A stretch of DNA of 64,000 nucleotides, from assembly GCA_007692755.1 (NCBI GenBank), contig REBL01000079.1:30247-94246 (forward strand), read 5' to 3'. Origin of the DNA: Nodularia sp. (in: cyanobacteria). Lineage in GTDB: Bacteria > Cyanobacteriota > Cyanobacteriia > Cyanobacteriales > Nostocaceae. The translations under genes were made by a program, and so were the position numbers. Of this stretch, positions 53,697 to 62,450 are shown piece after piece (the stretch's first letter is position 1; each line of letters begins with the position of its first letter). The notes beneath the pieces are model-generated. The model made no database searches and was not told the origin of the DNA. It worked only from the letters and a program-made list of their open reading frames with translations.

Positions 53697-55055
53697 ATGC
53701 ATATCTTCTCAACCCAAACACTCCGCCCCGCATTAGGTTTTGCCGTTTTCTTGCTGGTAAGTACATCTGGTAGTGGTTTACATACGCAGTCAAAAAATCA
53801 CCAACAAATTTCAGAACTTCAGGCAGAGAAGTCTTCATTATTTACACCAGCAGAAAATTCTTTGGCCACGAAAGCACAGATTTCACTTCCTACCATTCAA
53901 CCTGTTCAGAAACTAGCTACAATTTTTCATAATCCTTTCATGCTTCCCCAGATATCCTATCAAAGTCTCAGCCAAATAAATACCTTGACATCGGGGCAAG
54001 CTCAAGCATCAATACCTGTAAGTTATCCAGTCATAGATGAGTGGCAAAAGTATAAATTTAGCGTTCAAGGCAGTCAGATTTTAAGTGCAGGAAAACTGCC
54101 AAAATCTGAGATTAATTTTAAGCAAGCAGATTTATTAAGTGTTCTTGTGAACACGAGAGAATATTTTCAAAACCACGCTTCTGAAGACCCAAATATTTTT
54201 CGTAAAGGGCTGCTGGGTACTCAAGGAGTGAGTGTAGAAGATATTATAAATACTTTAGATTTCATGATTTCTGTATTAAGTGATGATATTGCAAACAATC
54301 GCACCACCCGGTTACAAAATCCTGATTTTATTAATACCAATTTCCGAGTAATCAAATGGTCTGCCCATAATCCAAAGAACCAGAAGCAGAATCAAGTACG
54401 AATTACGAAATATGCTGTTTTTGAGCATACAGGTTCTCGCACTAGAACTCCTGCTTATAATATCCCGATTTACAGTTTAAAAGAAGACAATATTACTGAT
54501 AAATTCTATACCAGATACACAAAGCAAGATGTTTTATCAGGTATTTATGAGCCTGGTGGTAAAGAACATGGTAGAGTCAAGCCCCTAGCTTATTTAACTC
54601 GCGCTGGCTTAGAAGAAGCCTTAATGCAGGGAACAATTTTGATTAATTTTACAGATGGGACTCAAGCATATTTTAATGTGGATAGAAATAATGGGATTTC
54701 TTATGTACCGGGATTAAAGGCGACATCACAAAGGCGTTACTGGTACTTTCGACAAGTGGACGCTATCAAAGGTTATGGACATAATATAGATGCCAAAATT
54801 TCCATTAAGCCAGGAGTAACTTTTGCGGGAGACATCCTAAATATTGGGTTAGGCAGAATCGTCGTCATTGAACATACGAGAAATGGGCGCAAACATTTAC
54901 AAATGGGAGTTATGGCGGATACCGGCGGAGCATTTTTGCCTAATCTGCATCAACTTGATTTCCTAGCCGGCACTTTTAAGAATCGACAAGAGTTTAACCG
55001 GCATATCCGCCAATTACCTGAGTATGCTACAGCCTATTTTCTCGTGAAAAAGTGA
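53697..55055 (+). CDS. Secreted protein with a C-terminal 3D/MltA-like domain (tentative)
   Basis: This is a protein of 452 residues with a signal-like N-terminus (RPALGFAVFLLVSTSGSGL) and a low-complexity linker to about residue 110. The C-terminal third has WYFRQVDAIKGYGHNIDAKI, SIKPGVTFAGDILNIGLGRI and MADTGGAFLPNLHQLDFLAG. The ADTGGAF...LDFLAG pattern recalls the Asp-Thr-Gly-Gly core of the double-psi beta-barrel '3D' domain of MltA and Rpf-like murein enzymes. This suggests a cell-wall lytic transglycosylase-type role. The classical MltA substrate domain is not evident, so the call is tentative. No SD is visible before ATG 53697. Confidence 0.5.
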   Translation: MHIFSTQTLRPALGFAVFLLVSTSGSGLHTQSKNHQQISELQAEKSSLFTPAENSLATKAQISLPTIQPVQKLATIFHNPFMLPQISYQSLSQINTLTSGQAQASIPVSYPVIDEWQKYKFSVQGSQILSAGKLPKSEINFKQADLLSVLVNTREYFQNHASEDPNIFRKGLLGTQGVSVEDIINTLDFMISVLSDDIANNRTTRLQNPDFINTNFRVIKWSAHNPKNQKQNQVRITKYAVFEHTGSRTRTPAYNIPIYSLKEDNITDKFYTRYTKQDVLSGIYEPGGKEHGRVKPLAYLTRAGLEEALMQGTILINFTDGTQAYFNVDRNNGISYVPGLKATSQRRYWYFRQVDAIKGYGHNIDAKISIKPGVTFAGDILNIGLGRIVVIEHTRNGRKHLQMGVMADTGGAFLPNLHQLDFLAGTFKNRQEFNRHIRQLPEYATAYFLVKK

Positions 55056-55223
55056 TAAATTAAGAAAAATATAGGTCAATAATTAATTATTGGCTATTAA
55101 TATTTTAGTCTTGTCACGCCAGTAGGTTTGAGCGTTACGTTCTTGATAAAATTGTTTCGCTCATCAGGATTTCCCAGAGTACATCAAACGATAGCATTGT
55201 TATTCATGTCTTTTTTTGATGAT

Positions 55224-55652
55224 TTACTCTGGTAGAAATTTAGGAGATATAATATCTGTGAGGGTGTAAGGACAGATGTCCGGAAATAATGATAATCCAG
55301 TTTCTTTTTCGGCGCTAATGCTAGCCAGAGGATAAACATCTTCGATGGCTTCAGTTAGATGAGGTTGAAGACTAGGGTTTTTTTGGAGAAGTTTTTCTAA
55401 ACGCAAGCGTTGCTCTTTGATGGTTAATTGCCAGCTCCGAGAGCGCAAGTTAGGCTGAAATTGCCATTTTAAGAGGTGCATAATTAAGATTTCTAATCTG
55501 TTTTCTAGTTGTCGTTTTTCTGAGCGTCCCATATCTTCTATTTCATCGGCGATATTCTGCCAATCAATTTGGTCAAGTTGCCGAGTTTTTAATAGGTTTA
55601 CTTGTTCTGCTGTCCAAGCATAAAAGTCATTTTCATGGGTGCTTGAGTTCAT
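55224..55652 (-). CDS. DUF29 family protein (copy 2)
   Basis: This is a protein of 142 residues with the DUF29 pattern: HENDFYAWTAEQVNLLKTRQ, DWQNIADEIEDMGRSEKRQL, MHLLKWQFQPNLRSRSWQLT and the closing FPDICPYTLTDIISPKFLPE. It is diverged from the copy at 24919-25368. Its SD (ggaggt) six bases before the ATG is part of the end hairpin of the adjacent IscB-type element, so it was placed next to, or acquired with, that element. Function of the family unknown. Confidence 0.88.
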   Translation of the reverse strand: MNSSTHENDFYAWTAEQVNLLKTRQLDQIDWQNIADEIEDMGRSEKRQLENRLEILIMHLLKWQFQPNLRSRSWQLTIKEQRLRLEKLLQKNPSLQPHLTEAIEDVYPLASISAEKETGLSLFPDICPYTLTDIISPKFLPE

Positions 55653-55659
55653 CTAAAAA

Positions 55660-55730
55660 CCTCCGGGAGTTTGGAAACCGTGCGTCTTTAGACCACGGAG
55701 GAAACACGACACGGTTAATAAATTAACCGT
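55660..55730 (-). repeat. Right-end-like hairpins of an IS200/IS605-type (IscB) element
   Basis: Two structures follow the IscB fragment stop. The first is a perfect stem acggttaat-aa-attaaccgt at 55711-55730. The second is a larger stem with cctccg (55660-55665) and cggagg (55696-55701) closing an inner hairpin ccgtg-c-gtc-ttta-gac-cacgg. Subterminal imperfect hairpins of this kind mark ends of IS200/IS605-family elements. The exact boundary cannot be fixed from one sequence. Confidence 0.5.
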
Positions 55731-55743
55731 CCAATTATCCAAA

Positions 55744-56061
55744 CTATGCATAGGAGTAACCGTCCTTTTTGTGAATGTGCTGACAATACTTGTAGTTTAT
55801 TCCTTGAACCAATCCGTTCTTAGTTGAAATATTAAAACTACCAGTTGCACGAGTTGCAATTCTCCCAAGATATTCACCAACTTTTTTGCCATTAGTCACA
55901 ACAGCTTTCACAATGTCTCCAGTCTGGAAACCAAAATGGAACTTGGTTCTAGAACAATGACGTATTGGAAATCCATACTTGTTAGTACGGCATGATTGCC
56001 GTGTGCCATGACCATTAGCTATAATCAGCGCTGGCTGAATACCTTTGATGTATAAAATAAA
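55744..56061 (-). pseudogene. iscB: C-terminal fragment of an IscB-type (RRXRR/HNH) nuclease
   Basis: The frame directly adjoins the tRNA-Arg 3' end and runs 105 codons to TAG. After an unrelated start (FILYIKGIQPALIIAN) it reads GHGTRQSCRTNKYGFPIRHC, then FHFGFQTGDIVKAVVTNGKK, VGEYLGRIATRATGSFNIST and QGINYKYCQHIHKKDGYSYA. This is the characteristic C-terminal domain of cyanobacterial IscB-like proteins, the transposon-encoded, RNA-guided relatives of Cas9. The N-terminal RRXRR/RuvC and HNH parts are missing and no start codon is evident, so it is a remnant. Identification rests on recalled family motifs; a free-standing small protein is unlikely. Confidence 0.65.
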
Positions 56062-56134
56062 CGAGCGTGGAGGGATTTGAACCCCCGACCCACAGAACCG
56101 GAATCTGTTGCTCTATCCACTGAGCCACACGCCC
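56062..56134 (-). tRNA. tRNA-Arg (anticodon CCG)
   Basis: A 73-base cloverleaf on the minus strand starts gggcgtgtggctcagtggat. The acceptor gggcgtg pairs with cacgctc (one G-U) with discriminator G. The anticodon arm acaga-ttccggt-tctgt places CCG at 34-36. The T-arm gggttcaaatccc is normal. CCA is not encoded. The base after the discriminator begins the IscB fragment frame. Confidence 0.95.
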
Positions 56135-56160
56135 TAACTTTGCTCTAATATAGCACAATT

Positions 56161-57345
56161 TTAGAAATAATCCGCAGGGTTTACGGGCGTGCCATTGCGA
56201 CGCACTTCAAAATGCAGGTGAGGCCCTGTAGATAAGCCTGTGGAACCGACAGATGCGATCGCCTGTCCTCGTTCTACTGATTGTCCTTCAGCGACAAACA
56301 ACTCGCTGGCGTGTGCATACAAGGTAGTCATATTTTTACCATGATCAATAATTACAGTTCTGCCATAACCGCCGTACCAACCTGCAAAAATCACGTTTCC
56401 AGAATCGGCTGCTCTAATTCTACTACCATGACTGGCGGCAAAATCTAACCCGGAATGAAAGCGACGATATCCCAAAATCGGATGTGTACGCCACCCAAAG
56501 GCGCTACTAGTGCGGGCGTTGCTAGGAAAAGCTAGTATTCCAGTTCCCCGAATCAGGATGTTACTGCGGCTGTTGGCTTTGGCTTGGGCTGCTGCAACTT
56601 TATTTTGAATCAAAACTTCTAAATTTTTAGAATCTTGATCCAACTGGTTTTGTGCGGCTTCTAAGGCTAGGCGATCGCTATTTAAACGGACAATCAATTC
56701 TGACTGTGATTCCGCCTGAATTTGATAATCGGCTTTTTGTACGAATAACTGCTGACGAATCAAAGCAATTTCGTTTTTTTGCTGTTCTACAGCCGTTTTT
56801 TGTTGATTTATTAGGTTTGCTTGGGTGTTGAGTTTCGCTAAAATCTTTTGGTCAGCCTGATAGACTAACTTCAGTTGACGACGACGGCTGATAAAGTCGC
56901 TGATATTTTGACTTTGTAACAAAATTGCCCATCCTTGCGAAACAGGCGATCGCTGAAGATATCGTAATCTAGCTACTGTTGCTGTGCGACTTTTTTCATA
57001 ATCACTTTCTGTAACAACTAAATCTGCTTCTAATTCTTCCAGGTGTTCAGTAGCCAGCCGTAATCTTAACTCACTATCTTGAATATGAGTATTTGTAATT
57101 TCTAAGTTTTCCTTGATTCCAGTCAACCGATTTTCTGCCGCTTCTTGTAAATTAGTCAAGCGATCGCGCTGCTGAATCGTTTTCTCACGTTCTTGCTTAA
57201 CTTGTTGCTGCTGTTGTTTGAGAGTATCAATTGATGGTGCGGTATTTGCAGATACTGGCAGCCATAGAAAAGCAATGCATAAAACACAGCATAATGCAAT
57301 ACATAAATTAAATAATTTTGTTTGGGGGAAAAATAGCGATCTCAT
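56161..57345 (-). CDS. EnvC-like murein hydrolase activator / M23 peptidase
   Basis: This is a protein of 394 residues from ATG 57345; an in-frame ATG at 57390 adds 15 residues ahead of the signal. The signal peptide is LFNLCIALCCVLCIAFLWLP with cleavage near VSA-NTAP. Two long coiled coils follow (about residues 40-110 and 140-250, rich in Gln, Glu and Lys). The C-terminal LytM/M23 domain has the zinc motifs RRFHSGLDFAA (HxxxD), and HASELFV and GPHLHFEVR (HxH). All metal ligands appear present, so it may be an active endopeptidase rather than a pure activator. It acts on peptidoglycan in the periplasm, probably at division septa. Confidence 0.9.
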   Translation of the reverse strand: MRSLFFPQTKLFNLCIALCCVLCIAFLWLPVSANTAPSIDTLKQQQQQVKQEREKTIQQRDRLTNLQEAAENRLTGIKENLEITNTHIQDSELRLRLATEHLEELEADLVVTESDYEKSRTATVARLRYLQRSPVSQGWAILLQSQNISDFISRRRQLKLVYQADQKILAKLNTQANLINQQKTAVEQQKNEIALIRQQLFVQKADYQIQAESQSELIVRLNSDRLALEAAQNQLDQDSKNLEVLIQNKVAAAQAKANSRSNILIRGTGILAFPSNARTSSAFGWRTHPILGYRRFHSGLDFAASHGSRIRAADSGNVIFAGWYGGYGRTVIIDHGKNMTTLYAHASELFVAEGQSVERGQAIASVGSTGLSTGPHLHFEVRRNGTPVNPADYF

Positions 57346-57418
57346 GCTGTTAATTGAGCCAGTTGCAGGCATTAACAGCATTATTCCCAAAACTTAGTAA
57401 AATCTAACATCTAAAATT

Positions 57419-57454
57419 CCCCTCCCCGCCAGCGAGGAGGGGCTAGGGGAGGGG
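57419..57454 (-). terminator. GC-rich hairpin after trmFO
   Basis: The arms cccctcccc (57419-57427) and ggggagggg (57446-57454) pair perfectly, with an inner gaggaggggc region. On the minus strand the stem ends five bases past the trmFO stop and is followed by aattttag. It belongs to a dispersed cyanobacterial palindrome class. Confidence 0.65.
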
Positions 57455-57458
57455 TTTC

Positions 57459-58772
57459 TCAAAACTGATTTTTCCAACTTGCCAAATCAGCCAAAGAGCG
57501 ATCGCGGTAACGTCCATAACGCTCTGGCTTACTTTTGATTTTTACCCCTAAATCCGGGATAATTCCAAAATTCGGCGGCATTGGCTGAAAATGCTTTGGT
57601 GAAGCTGAACTAATAAATTCTAATAACGCCCCCATCATTGTAGTTGGTGGTGCTGTTAATGGTTCCTTACCCAAAGCTATCCGGGCGGCATTAGTTCCCG
57701 CTAACCAACCATCGGCTGCGGCTGCGGTGTAACCTTCAGTCCCAATCAACTGTCCAGCCGCTAACAAAGTTGGACGCTGCTTAAATTGCAAAGTCGAGTG
57801 CATTAATTGCGGCGCATTCAGAAAAGTGTTGCGGTGCATAACTCCTAACCGCACAAATTCGGCATTTTCTAAGCCAGGAATCAGGCGGAAAACTCGCTTT
57901 TGTTCACCCCAGCGCAGGTTAGTTTGGAATCCTACCATGTTCCAAAGTTGACCTGCTTTATCTTCTTGGCGTAACTGTACTACTGCATAGGGACGTTCGC
58001 CTGTGCGAGTATCAGATAATCCCACTGGTTTCAGGGGACCATAGCGCATGGTATCTTCTCCCCGGTGCGCTTGTTCTTCAATGGGTAAACAAGCTTCAAA
58101 AAATTTCGCTGTTTCCCGTTCAAAGTCCTTGATTTCAGTTTGTTCAGCTTGACGGAGTTCTGACCAAAAGTGCAGATATTGCTCTTTATTCATGGGACAA
58201 TTTAGGTAAGCCGCCTCACCTTTGTCATAGCGCGATGCCATAAAAGCCACATCATGGTTAATGGATTCTCCTACAACAATGGGACTCGCCGCATCAAAAA
58301 AGCTGAGATATTCCATCCCCGTTACGCGGTGCAAATCTGCGGCTAAATCAGGACTGGTTAAAGGCCCTGTGGCTAAAACTACGATTCCTTCAGGGATAGC
58401 TGGGACTTCACCCCGGCGAAATTCAATTAAAGGATGGTTACATAAGGTTTCGGTCAAATCTTGGCCAAATTGCCCTCTGTCTACAGCTAACGCCCCACCA
58501 GCAGGAACAGCGTGTTCATCGGCTTTGGCAATGACAATGGAATTGAGTTGACGTAGCTCTTCGTGTAATAATCCGGTAGCGCGATCGCTGGCCATAGCCC
58601 CAAAGGAATTACTACAAACTAATTCCGCCAGATGTTCTGTATGATGGGCAGGGCTAAAGCGTTTTGGGCGCATTTCGTGGAGAATTACCGGCACTCCAGC
58701 CTGGGCTATTTGCCAAGCTGCTTCTGTCCCAGCTAGTCCACCTCCAATTACTTGTATCGGTTGTTGATCCAT
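57459..58772 (-). CDS. trmFO: Folate/FAD-dependent tRNA m5U54 methyltransferase
   Basis: This is a protein of 437 residues. It methylates U54 in the T-loop of tRNA using methylene-tetrahydrofolate and FADH2 in the cytosol. The N-terminal [20 protein letters not shown] binds FAD. The conserved [16 protein letters not shown] and [11 protein letters not shown] (a conserved Cys) follow, then [23 protein letters not shown] with the second conserved Cys region, and the C-terminal [20 protein letters not shown]. This gid/TrmFO type is present in most cyanobacteria. The gene stands alone. An upstream ATG context (tgatccat) fits the annotated start. Confidence 0.96.
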   Translation of the reverse strand: MDQQPIQVIGGGLAGTEAAWQIAQAGVPVILHEMRPKRFSPAHHTEHLAELVCSNSFGAMASDRATGLLHEELRQLNSIVIAKADEHAVPAGGALAVDRGQFGQDLTETLCNHPLIEFRRGEVPAIPEGIVVLATGPLTSPDLAADLHRVTGMEYLSFFDAASPIVVGESINHDVAFMASRYDKGEAAYLNCPMNKEQYLHFWSELRQAEQTEIKDFERETAKFFEACLPIEEQAHRGEDTMRYGPLKPVGLSDTRTGERPYAVVQLRQEDKAGQLWNMVGFQTNLRWGEQKRVFRLIPGLENAEFVRLGVMHRNTFLNAPQLMHSTLQFKQRPTLLAAGQLIGTEGYTAAAADGWLAGTNAARIALGKEPLTAPPTTMMGALLEFISSASPKHFQPMPPNFGIIPDLGVKIKSKPERYGRYRDRSLADLASWKNQF

Positions 58773-58938
58773 ATTTATTTATTGCTCAGTTAGCCAATTT
58801 AAATTTGCTGGAAGTGCATATAAATCATCATAAATGATCAGGTTCATGGGATATTTTGTGTGATCCCAATTTTCTATAAACTGAAAATTAAAAGTAAAGT
58901 TTTATAATACGTAGAAAAATTACAGCGAGGAAATACTA

Positions 58939-59121
58939 ATGGAACGCTCAAAAATTGTTGCAGTTGTTACAGGTGCGATTTCGATTCTTTTAGCGATCGC
59001 CTACTTAATTTTAGTGCAATTGCTAGACTACCGAGATATGAAACCAGCCCCCATTAGTCAATTGTCACTACAACAAGTTGTAGTCGCCACATACAGTCAT
59101 AAGGACGAAAATCTCTTGTAA
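58939..59121 (+). CDS. Small single-helix membrane protein
   Basis: This is a protein of 60 residues. The ATG at 58939 follows gagg with an eight-base spacing. A single membrane helix (about residues 7-28, VAVVTGAISILLAIAYLILV) is followed by QLLDYRDMKPAPISQLSLQQ and a short polar tail. The good ribosome binding site and the clean helix make it a credible gene, and I believe similar small proteins exist in other Nostocales. Function unknown. Ten percent of the gene is a HIP1 site (tagcgatcgc) within the helix codons. Confidence 0.65.
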   Translation: MERSKIVAVVTGAISILLAIAYLILVQLLDYRDMKPAPISQLSLQQVVVATYSHKDENLL

Positions 59122-59294
59122 AAGATGAAATTGCCACAATTATTGCATCAAACTTCTGAGAGACAAAAGTATTTGTTTCTCTACTATTAGGCTTAGAGAC
59201 AGGAAAACTTTTGACAAATTGGCACACAATCAGTCATGCCAATTTGTTAGATTTACGGATTATGCATGAAAAATAATTAATAGGGGGTCAACTG

Positions 59295-59561
59295 ATGGCA
59301 GAGCCTAATCAGAACGATAAAAACGACTTTATTTACCCTCGTAGTCGTTACTATGGTCAATTTCAACCAGAACACTTAGTATTTAATGCCAATCTCCAAG
59401 AGTTTTCTCAAAGAGTCGGCTACATCTCCAATTTAGAAACATCCGGGAAACTGACTCCCCAACAAGCTTATAAAAGAATTAAAACACTTTGGAAACAGTT
59501 GAAACGCAGCAAAAAACAACTGAGTATCCATAACGAACTAGAACCACCAACAACACCGTGA
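59295..59561 (+). CDS. Small conserved cyanobacterial protein (possibly DUF7219)
   Basis: This is a protein of 88 residues. ATG 59295 follows a strong agggggt. The highly ordered sequence FIYPRSRYYGQFQPEHLVFN (about residues 12-31), then LQEFSQRVGYISNLETSGKL and QAYKRIKTLWKQLKRSKKQL is a conserved cyanobacteria-only pattern; I think it is DUF7219 but cannot verify the number. It looks soluble and helical, with a basic C-terminal helix. Its stop lies two bases before the stop of the convergent next gene. Confidence 0.7.
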   Translation: MAEPNQNDKNDFIYPRSRYYGQFQPEHLVFNANLQEFSQRVGYISNLETSGKLTPQQAYKRIKTLWKQLKRSKKQLSIHNELEPPTTP

Positions 59562-59563
59562 AA

Positions 59564-59788
59564 TCACTTAAACCCTGGGCTAAGTCCCTGAAACTCGTCC
59601 GGGGTGAGTGACACCACGATATTTTCCGATTCTATTTGGATAATGCAACGCCTTCCAGCTTGACTGTCCGTGTTCGACTCGAATCCACAAACTACGCCAA
59701 CTTTTCCGATTACGTATGCTGGACGTAGGATTAAAACTTTATCCCCTACCTGAACACTCTTTGAGGTATACAATCTTCCCCCTATCAA
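59564..59788 (-). CDS. Small SH3/KOW-like protein
   Basis: This is a protein of 74 residues read from TTG 59788 (a second TTG at 59773 is possible). The core VQVGDKVLILRPAYVIGKVG, then VVCGFESNTDSQAGRRCIIQ and IESENIVVSLTPDEFQGL has the alternation and Gly positions of a small SH3-like or KOW barrel. The 3' end abuts the convergent 88-residue gene. The base composition is less AT-rich than the spacer, which supports coding. Function unknown and start uncertain. Confidence 0.5.
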   Translation of the reverse strand: MIGGRLYTSKSVQVGDKVLILRPAYVIGKVGVVCGFESNTDSQAGRRCIIQIESENIVVSLTPDEFQGLSPGFK

Positions 59789-60037
59789 TTTTGTATTTTA
59801 AAAATGAAACTATATAAGTAAAATTTGACAATTATTTTATTTTATCTAAAATTTGTCTACTTTATAACCTTCTCTTAACTAAATTTGGCTTAAATCATGC
59901 ATTGTCTCTCCTCGTTCGACTACACTCACGGCAAGTCGGTTCTCCGCGTTCCTATTCTGTGATGGGTAGGTTCTCATTTTTCGGTAGGATAGCTCCCATA
60001 TCCTCTATTGAGCTACACCCTACAAAAAAGTAATACT

Positions 60038-61114
60038 ATGACAACTTCTTCAATCCCGGCTCAAGCATCCTCCGCTAATTGGCATCTCCTGCTGCAACAA
60101 TTAATGGATAGTCAATCATTAACTCGTATTCAAGCCTCAGAGTTGATGCAAGGGTGGTTAACTGAAGCTGTGCCGCCAGAATTATCAGGGGCGATTTTAA
60201 CAGCGCTGAACTTTAAAGGCATTTCCGCCGAAGAGTTGACGGGGATGGCACAAGTATTACAATCTCAATCAAAACTGGGGACTGGGCAAGAATCTACCCA
60301 AACCCTAATTCCCACTCTCATCGATACCTGTGGTACTGGTGGCGACGGGTCATCAACTTTTAACATTTCCACAGCAGTGGCTTTTGTTGCTGCTGCCTAC
60401 GGTGTACCTGTTGCTAAACATGGCAATCGTTCCGCGTCAAGTCTTACAGGCAGCGCGGATGTTTTGGAAGCATTGGGAGTAAATCTCAATGCTTCTCCTG
60501 AAAAGGTGCAAGCGGCAGTACAAGAGGTAGGGATTACCTTCTTGTTTGCCCCTGGGTGGCATCCCGCACTCAAAGCCGTTGGTTCTTTGCGACGAACTTT
60601 AAAAGTCCGAACGATATTTAATTTACTGGGGCCATTAGTAAATCCCTTGTATCCCAGTGGGCAAGTAGTAGGGCTATTTACTCCCACACTTTTAACAACT
60701 GTTGCCCAAGCCTTAAATAATTTGGGCAAACAAAAAGCAATCGTTCTGCATGGGCGAGAAAAACTTGATGAGGCTGGGTTAGGAGATATAACTGACTTAG
60801 CAGTTTTATCAGAAGGTAAAGTACAGTTAACTACCGTGAATCCTCAAGAAGTGGGTGTAAATACTGCTTCCATTGCTGCACTCCGAGGTGGAAATGTCCA
60901 AGAAAATGCAGTAATACTCAAAGCAGTTTTACAAGGTAAGGGAACTCAGGCACAACAGGATGCTGTAGCATTAAATGCTTCCTTGGCACTGCAAGTAGCG
61001 GGGGCAATTCCTTTGTTAGACCATGCTCAAGGTGTGAGTTTATCTAGGGAAATTCTTCAGAGTGGTTCTGCTTGGGAAAAATTGTCACAGCTCGTCGAGT
61101 TTCTCCAGAATTAA
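60038..61114 (+). CDS. trpD: Anthranilate phosphoribosyltransferase
   Basis: This is a protein of 358 residues from ATG 60038; an upstream TTG at 60008 lies in leader sequence. It joins anthranilate and PRPP in tryptophan synthesis. The helical N-domain contains [14 protein letters not shown]. The PRPP loop is [20 protein letters not shown], followed by [20 protein letters not shown] and [20 protein letters not shown]. The C-terminal ELGL-type region reads [13 protein letters not shown]. The last 71 bases overlap, antisense, the 3' end of the next gene. No trp leader peptide is seen. Confidence 0.95.
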   Translation: MTTSSIPAQASSANWHLLLQQLMDSQSLTRIQASELMQGWLTEAVPPELSGAILTALNFKGISAEELTGMAQVLQSQSKLGTGQESTQTLIPTLIDTCGTGGDGSSTFNISTAVAFVAAAYGVPVAKHGNRSASSLTGSADVLEALGVNLNASPEKVQAAVQEVGITFLFAPGWHPALKAVGSLRRTLKVRTIFNLLGPLVNPLYPSGQVVGLFTPTLLTTVAQALNNLGKQKAIVLHGREKLDEAGLGDITDLAVLSEGKVQLTTVNPQEVGVNTASIAALRGGNVQENAVILKAVLQGKGTQAQQDAVALNASLALQVAGAIPLLDHAQGVSLSREILQSGSAWEKLSQLVEFLQN

Positions 61115-62093
61115 CTTCTAAGCGTGATTGCGGGCTAAATTCGACAACATCGCGTCTAATGGTGACATCATAGTTGCCAAAAAAGTCGTGTCCTAATAAC
61201 CCAGTGTCTAGCTGTTCGCCTGCGATCGCCACTGCGACTCTATTCACCTTCACCCCAGCCACTGCCATAGAATCAACATAACCAATGGGAAATTCTACTG
61301 TTCTTTCACTGGCAGTACTTGCCTTGGCTGTTCCCACAGGCACAACTCCCAAGGCATTAGCCATTTCTTGGGTGATCACTGTGCCACTCGCGCCTGTATC
61401 GACAATCATGTCAAATTTCTGCTGGTTGTTAAAGGTGACTTCCACAATTGGCGTTCCACCCATGCGTCGTTTGATGGGGGCAGTAAATACGGCTTTCTCT
61501 GGGGCGCGTAATGCGGAAATCGGCGAAGTGGTTGGGATTGGTGGCTGTTGTGTGGATGCTGGTGGAGTGATGGTAGGAACGGAGGGATTGGTTTGAGGCT
61601 GGGGAACAGCCACTACGATACGCTGATTCTCTGGCTTTGGTGACGGGATGGGGCGAGGAGTAGCTTTTTGTCGGGCTGTTTTGACCTGGCCTTGGTACTC
61701 GGAAATTTTGTCTTGGGCTGTATCAAACTCCAAACTCTGTGGCGGCACTTCTTCCATGAGAGCGATCGCATCTTGGTACTGACTCACCACCAACTGCCAA
61801 TCATCTGGCGATTGAGCCGATTGACTGATGCTCCAAGCCCCTACAGCTCTATCTAGACCCATTTCAAAAGAATTTATTTTGGGTTCTGATGGTGGTAATG
61901 CTTTAGGTGCTGGTAATGCTGCTGGTGCTATGGGTTTAACAGAAGGCGACACTGCCAATTTGTCGCTGACAACCGAATTTTGATGGCTAATAGTCCCAGA
62001 AGTATATTTTTTTTGACTACAAGCAACACCCAAAACCGCGAGAGTGCTGGAGAGAAAAATGAGGGTTGCACGAGATAAAAACGGCTGAAGCAT
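61044..62093 (-). CDS. Retropepsin-like aspartic protease lipoprotein
   Basis: This is a protein of 349 residues from ATG 62093; an earlier in-frame start at 62129 adds residues ahead of the signal. A lipoprotein signal ends in the lipobox VLGVAC (Cys near residue 25). A Pro/Gln/Thr-rich linker runs to about residue 215. The C-terminal retropepsin-like domain has [31 protein letters not shown] with the single catalytic Asp, and [15 protein letters not shown]. Clan AA proteases of this type act as homodimers, here probably anchored in the periplasm. Its end overlaps the convergent trpD gene by 71 bases. Confidence 0.85.
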   Translation of the reverse strand: MLQPFLSRATLIFLSSTLAVLGVACSQKKYTSGTISHQNSVVSDKLAVSPSVKPIAPAALPAPKALPPSEPKINSFEMGLDRAVGAWSISQSAQSPDDWQLVVSQYQDAIALMEEVPPQSLEFDTAQDKISEYQGQVKTARQKATPRPIPSPKPENQRIVVAVPQPQTNPSVPTITPPASTQQPPIPTTSPISALRAPEKAVFTAPIKRRMGGTPIVEVTFNNQQKFDMIVDTGASGTVITQEMANALGVVPVGTAKASTASERTVEFPIGYVDSMAVAGVKVNRVAVAIAGEQLDTGLLGHDFFGNYDVTIRRDVVEFSPQSRLEVNSGETRRAVTIFPKQNHSEEFP

Positions 62094-62450
62094 AATTAAC
62101 TTCAATTTTACATAGGTAAGGGACTGCAAAGCTAGTTTTTTGCCACCGATTCTGAGCGAATCCTAGAAAATAAAGTTTAGGGAGTTCCACATGAGATAAT
62201 TAATATTCGCAGTATTAGCTAAATTGGGGACTCAAGACTGCTTACTATTAACTGTTGACTGTTACTGCTGATTGTTAAATAAATTTCCACAATCACAATC
62301 ATGATTCTTCCACTATACCTAAGGTCAAGCTTTGCTAAACTGGGTAATGCCCCGCACAGCTAACGTGGGTGTAGATAGAAGAACTGCTATTTTGAAATCG
62401 GGGTCACGCCCCATCCAATATTTAACCCTATCCTTTTGTTTTAATCACTT
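62094..62450. other. Divergent spacer before carA
   Basis: The region is 357 bases without a gene. A degenerate repeat actattaactgttgactg followed by ttactgctgattgtt is at 62238-62275. It must hold the promoters of the protease gene and carA. No riboswitch, PyrR-like or PurR-like element is recognised. Confidence 0.45.
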
